Origin: Rhodocyclales bacterium | Lineage (GTDB): Bacteria > Pseudomonadota > Gammaproteobacteria > Burkholderiales > Rhodocyclaceae | Direction: 5' to 3' | DNA: 64,000 nt | Assembly (NCBI GenBank): GCA_016235165.1 | Contig: JACRLX010000044.1 | Location: 1 to 64,000 of the forward strand | Shown: positions 1-8,159 of the stretch, in pieces | Position numbering within the stretch: the stretch's first letter is position 1 | How the letters are laid out: every line of letters starts with the position of its first letter | The notes under the pieces: generated by a model | The model's input: the letters and a program-made list of their open reading frames with translations, nothing else | What the model was told of the DNA's origin: nothing | Database searches by the model: none | Position numbers and translations under genes: made by a program

Positions 1-1
1 T

Positions 2-481
2 GAGCAAAATCCAGGGGAATCACCCCTTGTCTGCCCTCGAACAGGCCGATCACCCAATGAAAATGGCATTTCCGTCACGTTTTCGTCTCGATTTCAATTC
101 GTCGCTGCTTTTTGCGGTGGCTTGTTCAGCGTTTCCCTAGCCGCATTGCGCACTTCTATTGGCGAATATTCGTCACTAATATTTTTGGGCAGACAACAAA
201 GTGGCGACGATGATGTCTTGCGTGGCGCAATAAGCTACGCAAACCTCGGCTTGATTGAAAAATTGGAAGAGGCTTATTCCAAGATTGCTGTAAAACCGCG
301 AGAAATTATAGAAAAAAAGGATAGTGGCGTAAGTATGTTTTCACGCGAGTTTAGGAACGCAGCATGGGAACAAACGCGCAGTATAAATGTTAATACATTG
401 ATTACAAATACATTGTCAGGTGCGCTATTTAATTCCTTAGATGGGTGGAGGCGCAACCAATTTCTGAAATTAGTTGGATAG
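2..481 (+). CDS. Hypothetical protein, 5' end outside window
   Basis: The frame is open from the first bases of the window to a TAG at 479-481, so the true start lies to the left. About 159 residues are visible. A hydrophobic stretch around visible residues 33-47 (FVAAFCGGLFSVSLAAL) could be a membrane segment; the remainder is polar and helix-rich (KLEEAYSKIAV). An internal TTG at 122 is a possible but unlikely start. Base composition is clearly more AT-rich than the cobalamin genes that follow, suggesting a different origin. I recognise no family. Confidence 0.4.
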   Translation, partial: EQNPGESPLVCPRTGRSPNENGISVTFSSRFQFVAAFCGGLFSVSLAALRTSIGEYSSLIFLGRQQSGDDDVLRGAISYANLGLIEKLEEAYSKIAVKPREIIEKKDSGVSMFSREFRNAAWEQTRSINVNTLITNTLSGALFNSLDGWRRNQFLKLVG

Positions 482-613
482 CACGCGAGAATGATTAGCC
501 ATAGATAAAAGAGTCTGCGGATGCGAGAACTAATTGCGAAAAGGTAATCCCCGCCTCCCCCTCTCGCTCGCTCGTGTATATGTTGATATCTCCACTTCAT
601 ATCGGAGCGAAAA

Positions 614-946
614 ATGACTTCATCATTTACGCAACAGAACCTTAGAGAATTGGCCCGCATCTACACTCAGGAAGGCATTGCAAAAAAGGTTGGTCATGGA
701 CTTAATCAACGACAAATCAGCGGCGTCATTCACGGGGAACGTCGTCTAGCAACGGTCCAATCGCACGCCATTGAGCGTGAATTTGGGATTCCTAGAGGAT
801 GGTTGAGTAACTACCCGATCAAATACGTATTGTCTCTTCTAAGAGAACTCCGGCAAATCTGTCCCGACGATCAAAAGCTAGAGTTGCTCCACCGGTTTTT
901 GAAAACCGCTTTGGACAATGCTCCATCAAGAACGCCGGTTGCCTAA
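614..946 (+). CDS. Small XRE-like helix-turn-helix protein, hypothetical
   Basis: This is a 110-residue protein with ATG at 614 and a CGGAG ribosome site just upstream. Residues about 9-60 read like a lambda-repressor-type helix-turn-helix: a helix NLRELARIY, then GIAKKVGHGLNQRQISGVIHG and an IEREFGIPRGWL ending typical of small phage or plasmid repressors. The C-terminal half is an amphipathic helix pair without recognisable motif. It sits alone in an AT-richer segment between an unplaced gene and a toxin-antitoxin pair. DNA binding is inferred from pattern only; target and role are unknown. Confidence 0.45.
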   Translation: MTSSFTQQNLRELARIYTQEGIAKKVGHGLNQRQISGVIHGERRLATVQSHAIEREFGIPRGWLSNYPIKYVLSLLRELRQICPDDQKLELLHRFLKTALDNAPSRTPVA

Positions 947-1112
947 TCCTGATCTGTATAGTCGCCGTTGGCACGAGCAGGACTGCGTGTAACGGGCCAC
1001 AACTGCTATTAGCTCAGGCTGGTCAGATATAGGAAATGTGATGGGGCTTAGCGTCTTCTTTCGGTAAGTCTGGATGTCCGCAGAGGGTCGCCAACTGCCC
1101 CTTGGCAACGCC

Positions 1113-1146
1113 GGAACGAACCGTCGCGCCGCGACGCCTTCGTTCC
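1113..1146. repeat. Interrupted inverted repeat upstream of brnTA
   Basis: GGAACGAA at 1113-1120 pairs with TTCGTTCC at 1139-1146, and inside it GTCGC (1123-1127) pairs with GCGAC (1131-1135) around a GCC loop. The result is a two-part stem just upstream of the brnT promoter. No T-run follows on the plus strand, so it is not a classical terminator. It may be an operator or a mobile-element relic. Confidence 0.5.
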
Positions 1147-1154
1147 GCCTTGCC

Positions 1155-1182
1155 TTGACATTCCCAGGTGCATCAATACACT
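1155..1182 (+). promoter_or_regulatory. Candidate sigma70 promoter of brnTA
   Basis: TTGACA at 1155-1160 is a perfect -35 hexamer. After 16 bases, TACACT at 1177-1182 serves as the -10. Transcription would begin at about 1189, exactly at the likely ATG of brnT, which would make the message leaderless. BrnA-type antitoxins commonly repress their own promoter. Confidence 0.5.
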
Positions 1183-1188
1183 GTACGC

Positions 1189-1476
1189 ATGATCGAGTTC
1201 GAGTGGGATGCGGCGAAGGCTACGGCCAACATCAGGAAACACGGGGTTTCGTTCGACGAGGCGCGGTCTGTTTTCTACGATGAGTTCGCTGTCCAGTTCT
1301 TCGACGAAGATCATTCGACGGATGAAGAACGGTTCTTGTTGCTGGGCATGAGTACGGGGGCGCGCCTGCTACTCGTTTGCCACTGCGAACGAATGTCCGG
1401 TCACACCGTTCGCATCGTTTCCGCCCGAAAAGCCACTAAACGTGAAAGTGCGTTTTATGGAGGTGAGCAATCATGA
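1189..1476 (+). CDS. brnT: BrnT-family toxin (type II toxin-antitoxin)
   Basis: BrnT toxins are small RelE-fold ribonucleases that stop translation. The protein from ATG 1189 starts MIEFEWDAAKA, the standard BrnT N-terminus. It continues with the conserved NIRKHGVSFDEA segment (HGV...F.EA), a DEERFLLLGMS strand, and the C-terminal RIVSARKATKRE signature. A GTG at 1168 would add seven residues but lies inside the likely promoter, so ATG 1189 is preferred. The length, about 95 residues, is normal. Its stop overlaps the downstream BrnA start (ATGA), the usual coupled arrangement. The target RNA is not predictable. Confidence 0.88.
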   Translation: MIEFEWDAAKATANIRKHGVSFDEARSVFYDEFAVQFFDEDHSTDEERFLLLGMSTGARLLLVCHCERMSGHTVRIVSARKATKRESAFYGGEQS

Positions 1477-1697
1477 AATCCGAATACGATCTCTCCAAGC
1501 TGAAGTCGCGCAGAAATCCCTACGCATCGAAGCTCAAGACACCCGTTACCATGCGTCTGTCCGAAGACGTTGTTGCGTACTTCAAGCGCATGGCGCTTGA
1601 TGCCGGTGTTCCCTACCAAAGCCTGATCAATCTTTATCTGCGCGACTGCGTGACACAGCATCGGCAAATACAGATTGCCTGGCCCACCAAATCCTGA
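1473..1697 (+). CDS. brnA: BrnA-family antitoxin
   Basis: A 74-residue BrnA/CopG-type antitoxin whose start overlaps the brnT stop by four bases. The ribbon-helix-helix core is visible as TPVTMRLSEDVVAYFKRMALDAGVPYQSLINLYLRDC: a beta strand with TMRLS, then two helices with the GVPYQSLIN turn. This domain binds the operon promoter and, with BrnT bound, should repress it. The N-terminus (MKSEYDLSKLKSRRNPYA) is the typical toxin-binding arm. The pair appears intact. Confidence 0.87.
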   Translation: MKSEYDLSKLKSRRNPYASKLKTPVTMRLSEDVVAYFKRMALDAGVPYQSLINLYLRDCVTQHRQIQIAWPTKS

Positions 1698-1764
1698 GCC
1701 GTCGTTCCAATGTCGAAGCGGCTCTCACGGTCCGCCTGATGCCGCTTCAGGTCTTCGGCATCTG

Positions 1765-3213
1765 CTACGCCATCCCGATCAGTTCCAGCTTCATCGCCCC
1801 TTCCACCGCATCCGCCAGCCGCTCCAGGTCGGCCTCGCGCCGCGTCGTGAAGTCGACCGCTTGCGGCGCCGCCAGGCCGGCCCAGGCGAGCAGTGCGCTG
1901 AGCGCTTCGGGGGTGTCGAAGAGGCCGTGGCAGTAGCTGCCGAGGATTGCGTTGTCGTCGCTGATGGCGCCGTCGGGCTGGCCGGCCAGGGTGGCGGCGG
2001 GGCGCTGTAGCGCTGGGCCGCGCGTTACGCCCATGTGGATCTCGTAGCCACTTACCGCCGGACTGCCGGGCAGTACGAGGCGGCCGGTTACATTGCGCAG
2101 TTGCTTTTCGGCTTCGAGCTCGGTTTCGCAGTCGAGCAGGCCGAGGCCGGGCTGGCTGCCCGGCGCGCCTTCGAGGCCGAGCGGATCGTGCAGCGCGCGG
2201 CCCAGCATCTGGAAGCCGCCGCAAATGCCGATCAGCTTGCCGCCGTAGCGCAGGTGGCGGCGGATGGCGGCTTCATGGCCCTGCTCACGCAGCCAGGCGA
2301 GGTCGGCCTGCACTGCCTTGGAACCGGGCAGGACCAGCAGGTCGCAGGCGGGCAGGGTGTCGCCGGGGCCGATCCACTTGAAGTCGACCTCTGGATGCAG
2401 GCGCAGCGGGTCGAGGTCGTTGTGATTTGAGCAGCGCGGATAGGCGATGGCCACGGCCCTGAGCTTTGCTTCGGGCTTGGCCGCGCTGTGGGTGGCGATG
2501 GCATCTTCGGCGTCGAGCATCAGGCCGTGCAGGTAGGGCAGCACGCCGAGCACGGGCTTGCCGCTGCGCGCCTCCAGCCAGGCCAGGCCGGATTGCAGCA
2601 GGCCGATGTCGCCGCGAAAGCGGTTGATGACGAAGCCCTTGACGCGCGCCTGTTCGCTGGCGGAAAGCAGGTCGAGGGTGCCGACCAGATGGGCGAAGAC
2701 GCCACCGCGGTCGATGTCGGCGACGAGGATCACGGGCACGTCGGCGGCCTCGGCGAAGCCCATGTTGGCGATGTCGCGCTCGCGCAGGTTGATCTCGGCA
2801 GGGCTGCCGGCGCCTTCGACGATCACCCAGTCGAATTCGGCCCGCAGGCGCTGCCAGCTTTCCATCACCGCGCCCATGGCGACGGTCTTGTAGGTGTGGT
2901 AGTCGCGCGCATCCAGCGTGTCGATGGCGTGGCCATGGACGATGACCTGGGCGCGGCGGTCGGTGGTGGGCTTGAGCAGCACCGGGTTGAAGTCGATGCG
3001 CGGCGCGATGTTCGCGGCCTGCGCCTGCAGCGCCTGGGCGCGGCCGATTTCGCCGCCGTCGGCGGTGACGGCGGAGTTGAGCGCCATGTTCTGCGGCTTG
3101 AAGGGCGCCACCCTGATGCCGCGGCGGGCGAGGATGCGGCACAGCGCGGCCACCAGCACCGTCTTGCCGGCATCCGACGTCGTGCCTTGCACCATCAGGG
3201 AGCGTGCGGTCAT
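1765..3213 (-). CDS. cobQ: Cobyric acid synthase (CobQ/CbiP)
   Basis: Adds four amide groups to adenosylcobyrinic acid a,c-diamide using glutamine and ATP, giving adenosylcobyric acid in the cytoplasm. ATG 3213 gives about 482 residues, the usual size. The N-terminal dethiobiotin-synthetase-like domain has the P-loop GTTSDAGKT near residue 10. The C-terminal type I glutamine amidotransferase domain shows the nucleophile region [10 protein letters not shown] and the SYCHGLFD histidine motif. A GTG nine bases upstream is possible, but ATG 3213 overlaps the stop of the upstream ATPase gene as ATGA, which argues for coupling at 3213. It belongs to the wider cobalamin locus extending to 14 kb. Confidence 0.96.
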   Translation of the reverse strand: MTARSLMVQGTTSDAGKTVLVAALCRILARRGIRVAPFKPQNMALNSAVTADGGEIGRAQALQAQAANIAPRIDFNPVLLKPTTDRRAQVIVHGHAIDTLDARDYHTYKTVAMGAVMESWQRLRAEFDWVIVEGAGSPAEINLRERDIANMGFAEAADVPVILVADIDRGGVFAHLVGTLDLLSASEQARVKGFVINRFRGDIGLLQSGLAWLEARSGKPVLGVLPYLHGLMLDAEDAIATHSAAKPEAKLRAVAIAYPRCSNHNDLDPLRLHPEVDFKWIGPGDTLPACDLLVLPGSKAVQADLAWLREQGHEAAIRRHLRYGGKLIGICGGFQMLGRALHDPLGLEGAPGSQPGLGLLDCETELEAEKQLRNVTGRLVLPGSPAVSGYEIHMGVTRGPALQRPAATLAGQPDGAISDDNAILGSYCHGLFDTPEALSALLAWAGLAAPQAVDFTTRREADLERLADAVEGAMKLELIGMA

Positions 3214-4379
3214 GGCAGCCACTCCGCGCCGTCTCCGAAGCCGCGGCGGCGTACCCTGGGGTTGAGGGCGCCGGGCGGGGCTGTGTCCTGATCGACGATC
3301 CAGGCGTCGGTGGCATCGGCGTCGTCCAGCATGTCGCCCAGATGGCGAGCCTGGCGCGCGCTGGCGCGGCCGGCCTTGATCTCGACGGCATGGCGTGTTG
3401 CGCCACGGTCGATCAGCAGGTCGATCTCGCCGCCGGCGGCGGTGCGCCAGAAGTGGAAGCTGCTTTGCGGGCGCGCCAGATGTTCGCGCCGCAACAGGTC
3501 TTCGAGAACGAAACCTTCCCAGCTGGCGCCGCGTATCGGGTGGGCGGCGAGCTGGTCGGGGTCGCCGATGTCGAGCAGGTGGTGGAGCATGCCACTGTCA
3601 CGCAGGTAGAGCTTGGGCGCCTTGGTCAGGCGCTTGCCGACGTCGCGGAACCAGGGCGTCAGGCGGCGCAGGATGAAGGTGGCCTCGAATGCGTCGATCA
3701 GGCGCGCCACCTTGCCGTGGCCGACGCCGAGTGCCGCGGCCAGGTTGCTGATGTTGAGCAGCCCGCCCTGCTGGTGGGCCAGCATGGTCAGCAGGCGGCG
3801 CGCCAGCAGCGGCTCGGCGGTAACGCCAAGTTGCGGCAGGTCGCGCTCGATGTAGGCGCGCAGATAGGCTTCGTGCCAGTCGCGGAATTCGGGACCGTCA
3901 GCCCAGGCATCGGGAAAGCCCCCGCACAGCCAGTGCCGGTGCCAGCGCCTCGCCACGTCGGGTTCGGCGACGGCGGTTTCGGCCGCCACCAGCGGGTCGA
4001 GTTCCAGCATGCCGACGCGGCCGGCAAGCGACTCGGAAACACCCCGTACCAAGGCCGGCTGCGCCGAGCCGAGCACGATGAAACGACCGCGGGCGCCGCG
4101 TTCCGCGTCGATCGCACCACGCAAGGCGGCAAAGAGTTGCGGCACGGCCTGCGCTTCATCGAGGATCAGTCCATGCTCGACTTGGCTATCGAGCTGGAAG
4201 CGTGGATCCTCGGTCCAGGTTTCACGTGTGCGCGGGTCTTCCAGGTCGATGTAGGCGTGGCCGGCGAAGGCTTGCCGTGCCAGCGTGGTTTTGCCGACCT
4301 GGCGCGCGCCAAGAATCAGCAACGCCGGAAAGCGCGTGGCCAGGGAACGCAGGCGGTCGACGGCGAGGCGATGGTGCAT
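3210..4379 (-). CDS. DUF4143-type AAA ATPase
   Basis: A 389-residue member of the AAA_14/DUF4143 ATPase group. Walker A is GARQVGKTT at about residues 23-31, followed by YIDLEDP and a Walker B-like GLILDEAQ. Sensor-like FIVLGSAQP follows, and the C-terminal DUF4143 half carries the restriction-endonuclease-like strand signature [11 protein letters not shown]...AVEIKAG. The family has no firmly assigned function and is often a stand-alone accessory gene. Here it precedes and overlaps cobQ by four bases, so the two are probably co-transcribed. No cobalamin role is known for the family, so I treat the association as positional only. It diverges from cbiB. Confidence 0.85.
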   Translation of the reverse strand: MHHRLAVDRLRSLATRFPALLILGARQVGKTTLARQAFAGHAYIDLEDPRTRETWTEDPRFQLDSQVEHGLILDEAQAVPQLFAALRGAIDAERGARGRFIVLGSAQPALVRGVSESLAGRVGMLELDPLVAAETAVAEPDVARRWHRHWLCGGFPDAWADGPEFRDWHEAYLRAYIERDLPQLGVTAEPLLARRLLTMLAHQQGGLLNISNLAAALGVGHGKVARLIDAFEATFILRRLTPWFRDVGKRLTKAPKLYLRDSGMLHHLLDIGDPDQLAAHPIRGASWEGFVLEDLLRREHLARPQSSFHFWRTAAGGEIDLLIDRGATRHAVEIKAGRASARQARHLGDMLDDADATDAWIVDQDTAPPGALNPRVRRRGFGDGAEWLP

Positions 4380-4534
4380 TGGAGGAAGGCTTTGCCAAAT
4401 AGGCTTGCATTTTTACTGTTTGATGACGAAAAAGCAAGGATAAAACCTGGGTGGCAGACGGACCAAGGTCCCGCCGGTAGAATCCCCGCTCCCGCTGCCG
4501 GCCGCCTTGGGCGGCCCATCCATCCGCCACCTTC

Positions 4535-5479
4535 GTGACCGCTTCGACGCTTCTGCTCATCCTCCCCCTCGGCCTGCTGCTCGACCACCTGCTCGGCGAG
4601 CCGCGGCGTTGGCATCCGCTGGTCGGCTTCGGCCATCTGGCGAATGCCATGGAGCGATCCCTGCGTCGCGGTGCCCCGGGAGGCGCCGTCGACAACCGCC
4701 TCCGCGGCAGCCTGGCCTGGCTGCTGCTGGTGCTGCCGCTGCCGCTGTTCGGCATCTGGCTGCTGGCAGTTCTGCCCTGGCCGCTGGCGCTGGCAGGCCA
4801 CGCGCTGTTGCTGTGGTTCGCGTTGGGCGGGCGCAGCCTTGCCGACCATGTCGGCGCGGTGGCGACACCGCTGGCGGCCGGCAAGTTCGACGATGCCCGG
4901 CGCGCGCTGGGCTGGATGGTCTCGCGCGAAACGGCAAGCCTCGATGCCGGGGAGATCGCCCGCGCTGCCGTCGAAACCACACTGGAGAACGGCAACGACG
5001 CGGTGTTCGGCGCACTGTTCTGGGCCGCGCTGCTGGGGGGGCCGGGAGCGCTGGCCTTTCGCCTGGCCAATACCCTGGATGCAATGTGGGGTTACAAGGA
5101 CCAGCGGCGCATTTATTTCGGCTGGTGCGCGGCGCGCGCCGACGATGTGCTGGGCCTGATCCCGGCGCGGCTGACGGCGCTGACCTATGCCCTGCTGGGT
5201 CGCTGCGGCAATGCGCTGTCCTGCTGGCGCAAGCAGGCGTCGGCCTGGTCCAGCCCCAATGCGGGCCCGGTGATGGCGGCCGGCGCCGGGGCGCTGGGCG
5301 TCAGCCTCGGCGGCGCGGCGGTTTATCACGGCCGCGTCGAACAGCGTCCGCTGCTCGGGCGCGGCCCGGCGCCCGATGCCAAAGACATCGGTCGCGCCCT
5401 GGCGCTGGTGCGGCGCGGCTCCCTGTTGTGGGCGGCACTGGGCCTGCTGCTTGGCGCCTGGGGGGCGCTCCATGCTTGA
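4535..5479 (+). CDS. cbiB: Adenosylcobinamide-phosphate synthase (CbiB; CobD in Pseudomonas naming)
   Basis: Integral membrane protein that attaches the aminopropanol-phosphate arm to adenosylcobyric acid. The 314-residue sequence opens at GTG 4535 with the family landmarks DHLLGEPRRWHPLVGFG. It has several hydrophobic helices and the conserved segments GWMVSRET, ETTLENGNDAVFGALFWAALLGGPGAL and NTLDAMWGYK. Its stop overlaps the downstream cobC start by eight bases, making a plus-strand group cbiB-cobC-btuF-btuF2. The upstream 155 bases separate it from the divergent ATPase-cobQ pair. I saw no cobalamin riboswitch box there. Confidence 0.93.
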   Translation: MTASTLLLILPLGLLLDHLLGEPRRWHPLVGFGHLANAMERSLRRGAPGGAVDNRLRGSLAWLLLVLPLPLFGIWLLAVLPWPLALAGHALLLWFALGGRSLADHVGAVATPLAAGKFDDARRALGWMVSRETASLDAGEIARAAVETTLENGNDAVFGALFWAALLGGPGALAFRLANTLDAMWGYKDQRRIYFGWCAARADDVLGLIPARLTALTYALLGRCGNALSCWRKQASAWSSPNAGPVMAAGAGALGVSLGGAAVYHGRVEQRPLLGRGPAPDAKDIGRALALVRRGSLLWAALGLLLGAWGALHA

Positions 5480-6455
5480 GCACGGCGGGCGCCTGCGCGA
5501 GGCGGCGGACTACTGGGGCATCCCGCTTGCCGACTGGGTCGACCTGTCGACCGGTATCGCGCCGTGGTCCTATCCCGTTGCCATTTCTGCCGCGGCGTGG
5601 CAGCGCCTGCCGGAAGACGGCGACGGCCTCGAAGCGGTGGCGGCGGCCTATTACGGCCACCCTGCGCCCCTGCCCCTGCCCGGCACACAGGCCGCGATCC
5701 AGTGGCTGCCGCGCCTGCTGCCGCCCTGCCGCGTTGCCGTGCTGACGCCCGGCTATGGCGAGTACGCGCCGGCCTGGCGCGCGGCGGGGCACCAGGTGCG
5801 CGAGATCGCGCTCGATGCGCTGGCCGCCGGCGATGCCGATGTCGTGATGATGGGGCGGCCCAACAACCCCGACGGTGCCACGTTGCCGAGCGCCGCGACC
5901 CTCGCCTTGGCGCGCGAGATGAACGCGCGCGGCGGCTGGCTGGTGGTGGACGAGGCCTTCGGCGACATGGCGCCAGCCGAGGCCCTGGCGCCACTGGCCG
6001 GCACCGAGCTGCCGCGCCTGGTGGTGCTGCGTTCGCTGGGCAAGTTCTTCGGCCTTGCCGGCGCGCGTGTCGGTTTCCTGTGCGCGGCACCCGATCTGAG
6101 CGCGCGCCTGGCGGCCATGCTCGGGCCCTGGGCCGTGGCTCATCCCTCCCGCATGGCTGCGCTACAGGCCTTGGGCGATCGCGCTTGGCAGACCCACCAG
6201 CGCGAGCGCCTGATGGCCGCCGCGCTGCGCCTGCGCGCGCTGCTTGGTCGCTACCGCTTGCCGGCGCGCGCGGTAGGCGGCCTGTTCTGCCATGCACCCA
6301 TGGCGCAGGCCGCCAGCCTGCACGAACACATGGCGCGGCGCGGCATCCTGCTGCGCCATTTCGATACTCCCGAGGCGCTGCGCTTCGGCCTGCCGGGCGA
6401 CGGCAACCAATGGCGGCGGCTGGACGCGGCCCTCGATACCTGGAAACCGACATGA
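5472..6455 (+). CDS. cobC: Threonine-phosphate decarboxylase-like PLP enzyme (CobC; CobD in Salmonella naming)
   Basis: Class I/II aminotransferase fold enzyme expected to make (R)-1-aminopropan-2-yl phosphate for the nucleotide loop of cobalamin. ATG 5472 gives 327 residues starting MLEHGGRLREAADYWGIP, with the family's DLSTGIAPW motif. Substrate-site MMGRPNNPDG and VVDEAFGD are present, and the PLP lysine lies in RSLGKFFGLAGARVGF. The frame stays open further upstream, but that part has no family character and ATG 5472 overlaps the cbiB stop. The stop TGA overlaps the btuF ATG, indicating tight coupling. Confidence 0.9.
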   Translation: MLEHGGRLREAADYWGIPLADWVDLSTGIAPWSYPVAISAAAWQRLPEDGDGLEAVAAAYYGHPAPLPLPGTQAAIQWLPRLLPPCRVAVLTPGYGEYAPAWRAAGHQVREIALDALAAGDADVVMMGRPNNPDGATLPSAATLALAREMNARGGWLVVDEAFGDMAPAEALAPLAGTELPRLVVLRSLGKFFGLAGARVGFLCAAPDLSARLAAMLGPWAVAHPSRMAALQALGDRAWQTHQRERLMAAALRLRALLGRYRLPARAVGGLFCHAPMAQAASLHEHMARRGILLRHFDTPEALRFGLPGDGNQWRRLDAALDTWKPT

Positions 6456-7333
6456 AGCACATCCTGACCTGCCTGGCGATCTGTCTGCTCGCCACCGCCG
6501 CGCGCGGCGAGATCCGCATTACCGACGACAGCGGCAGCGTGGTGCAGCTTGCGGCGCCGGCCAAGCGCATCGTCAGCCTGGCGCCGCACATCACCGAAAC
6601 GCTGTTTGCCGCCGGGGTCGGCGCGGCCGTGGTGGGCAGTGTCGATTACGCCGACTACCCGGAGGCGGCGAAGCGCCTGCCCAGGGTCGGCGGCTACACC
6701 AAGCTCGACCTCGAAGCCATTGCCGCGCTCAAGCCCGACCTGGTGATCGGCTGGCAGAGCGGCAACGTCGCCGGGCACATCGAACGCCTGCGCGCGCTGG
6801 GCCTGCCGCTCTACCTGTCGCAGCCGGGGCGGATCGACGACATTGCGCGCAACCTGGAGCACTTCGGCATGCTGGGCGGCAACGAGGCGGCCGGGCGCGA
6901 GGCCGCGGCGCGCCTGCGCGCGCGCCACGCCGACCTGCAAGGGCGCTACTCCGGCCGGCCGCCCGTCAAAGTCTTCTACCAGGCCTGGAAGCAGCCCTTG
7001 ATGACGGTCAGCGGACGCCAGATCATCAGCGACGTGATCCGCCTCTGCGGTGGCGTCAATGTCTTTGCCGATCTGCTCGGCATGGCGCCCAACGTCACGG
7101 TGGAAGCGGTGATCGCCGCCGATCCCGAGGCCATCGTCGCCAGCGGCATGGCCGAGGAGCGGCCGGAATGGCTGGACGACTGGCGGCGCTGGACGCAGAT
7201 GACGGCGGTGGGCCGGCAGAACCTGTTCTTCATCCCGCCGGCACTGATCCAGCGCCACACGCCGCGCCTGCTCGACGGTGCCGAGCGCATGTGCGCCTAC
7301 CTTGACTCGGCGCGCAGCCGGCGCCCGAAGTAA
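6452..7333 (+). CDS. btuF: Periplasmic cobalamin-binding protein of ABC importer (BtuF)
   Basis: A 293-residue class III substrate-binding protein. The cleavable Sec signal (MKHILTCLAICLLATAARG) is followed by the BtuF/FhuD fold: RIVSLAPHITETLFAAGVG, then VGGYTKLDLEAIAALKPDLVIGW. It should capture cobalamin or cobinamide in the periplasm and pass it to BtuCD, encoded on the opposite strand at 10-11.8 kb. ATG 6452 overlaps the cobC stop. The fold also fits siderophore binders, but the position inside the cobalamin locus decides the assignment. Confidence 0.88.
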   Translation: MKHILTCLAICLLATAARGEIRITDDSGSVVQLAAPAKRIVSLAPHITETLFAAGVGAAVVGSVDYADYPEAAKRLPRVGGYTKLDLEAIAALKPDLVIGWQSGNVAGHIERLRALGLPLYLSQPGRIDDIARNLEHFGMLGGNEAAGREAAARLRARHADLQGRYSGRPPVKVFYQAWKQPLMTVSGRQIISDVIRLCGGVNVFADLLGMAPNVTVEAVIAADPEAIVASGMAEERPEWLDDWRRWTQMTAVGRQNLFFIPPALIQRHTPRLLDGAERMCAYLDSARSRRPK

Positions 7334-7346
7334 GGAGGCAGCAAGC

Positions 7347-8159
7347 ATGGCCCGCCTGCCGCAACGCGTCGTCTGCCTGAGCACCGAGACTGTCGAGGTG
7401 CTCTATGCCCTCGGCGAGCAGGACCGCATTGCCGGCATCAGCGGCTATACCCTGCGGCCGCCGCAGGCGCGCAAGGAGAAGCCCAAGGTCTTCGCCTTTA
7501 CCAGCGGCGACATGAACAAGATCCTCGCCGTGCGGCCGGACCTGGTGCTGAGCTTCTCCGACCTGCAGGGCGACATCGCGCGCGACCTGGTCAAAGCTGG
7601 GGTGCAGGTTCATGCCTTCAACATGCGCAGCGTGGAGGACATCCTGGCCATGGTCGAAACTGTGGGACGCCTGGTTGGCGCCGCAGGCAAGGCGCTGGAC
7701 CTGGTTGCCGCGCTGGAACGGCGCATCGCCGAGGCGCGCCTGGCCGGTGATGCCATCGTCGCCCGCGCCGGGCGGCGGCCGCGCGTGTTCTTCGAGGAAT
7801 GGGGCGAACCGCTGATTTCCGGCGTGCGCTGGGCTTCCGAGCTGATTGCCGTCGCCGGCGGCGAGGACATATTCCCCGAGCGCGCGGTGATGCACGCCGC
7901 GCGCGATCGCATCGTCGCCGATCCGGCGGAGGTGCTGGCGCGCCAGCCGGACATCGTCATCGGCTCCTGGTGCGGCCGCCACTTCCGCCCCGAGCAGGTC
8001 GCGGCGCGGCCGGGCTGGGATGCGCTGCCGGCGGTGCGCGACGGGCAATTGCACGAGATCAAATCGGCGGTGATCCTGACGCCGGGGCCGGTGGCGATCG
8101 AGGAAGGCCTGCCGGCCCTGCTCAAGATCTTCGACGCCTGGGCAGCGAAGCGGGCTTAG
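7347..8159 (+). CDS. BtuF-like cobalamin-binding protein without signal peptide
   Basis: A 270-residue paralogue of the periplasmic binding protein family (RVVCLSTETVEVLYALGEQDRIAGISGYT...MNKILAVRPDLVLSFSDLQGD). A strong AAGGAGG ribosome site precedes ATG 7347. Unlike the preceding btuF it starts directly at the first beta strand (MARLPQRVVCLS), with no signal peptide or lipobox, so it is predicted to stay in the cytoplasm. It may chaperone or hand over corrinoids; that is inference. It ends tail to tail with cobB, the two stops overlapping at 8156-8159. Confidence 0.75.
   Translation: MARLPQRVVCLSTETVEVLYALGEQDRIAGISGYTLRPPQARKEKPKVFAFTSGDMNKILAVRPDLVLSFSDLQGDIARDLVKAGVQVHAFNMRSVEDILAMVETVGRLVGAAGKALDLVAALERRIAEARLAGDAIVARAGRRPRVFFEEWGEPLISGVRWASELIAVAGGEDIFPERAVMHAARDRIVADPAEVLARQPDIVIGSWCGRHFRPEQVAARPGWDALPAVRDGQLHEIKSAVILTPGPVAIEEGLPALLKIFDAWAAKRA

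Noticed and set aside
4380-4534. Possible riboswitch before cbiB
   Set aside because: None of the cobalamin box blocks (GCCACTG, CCGCAACGGTAAGG) is present in this interval.
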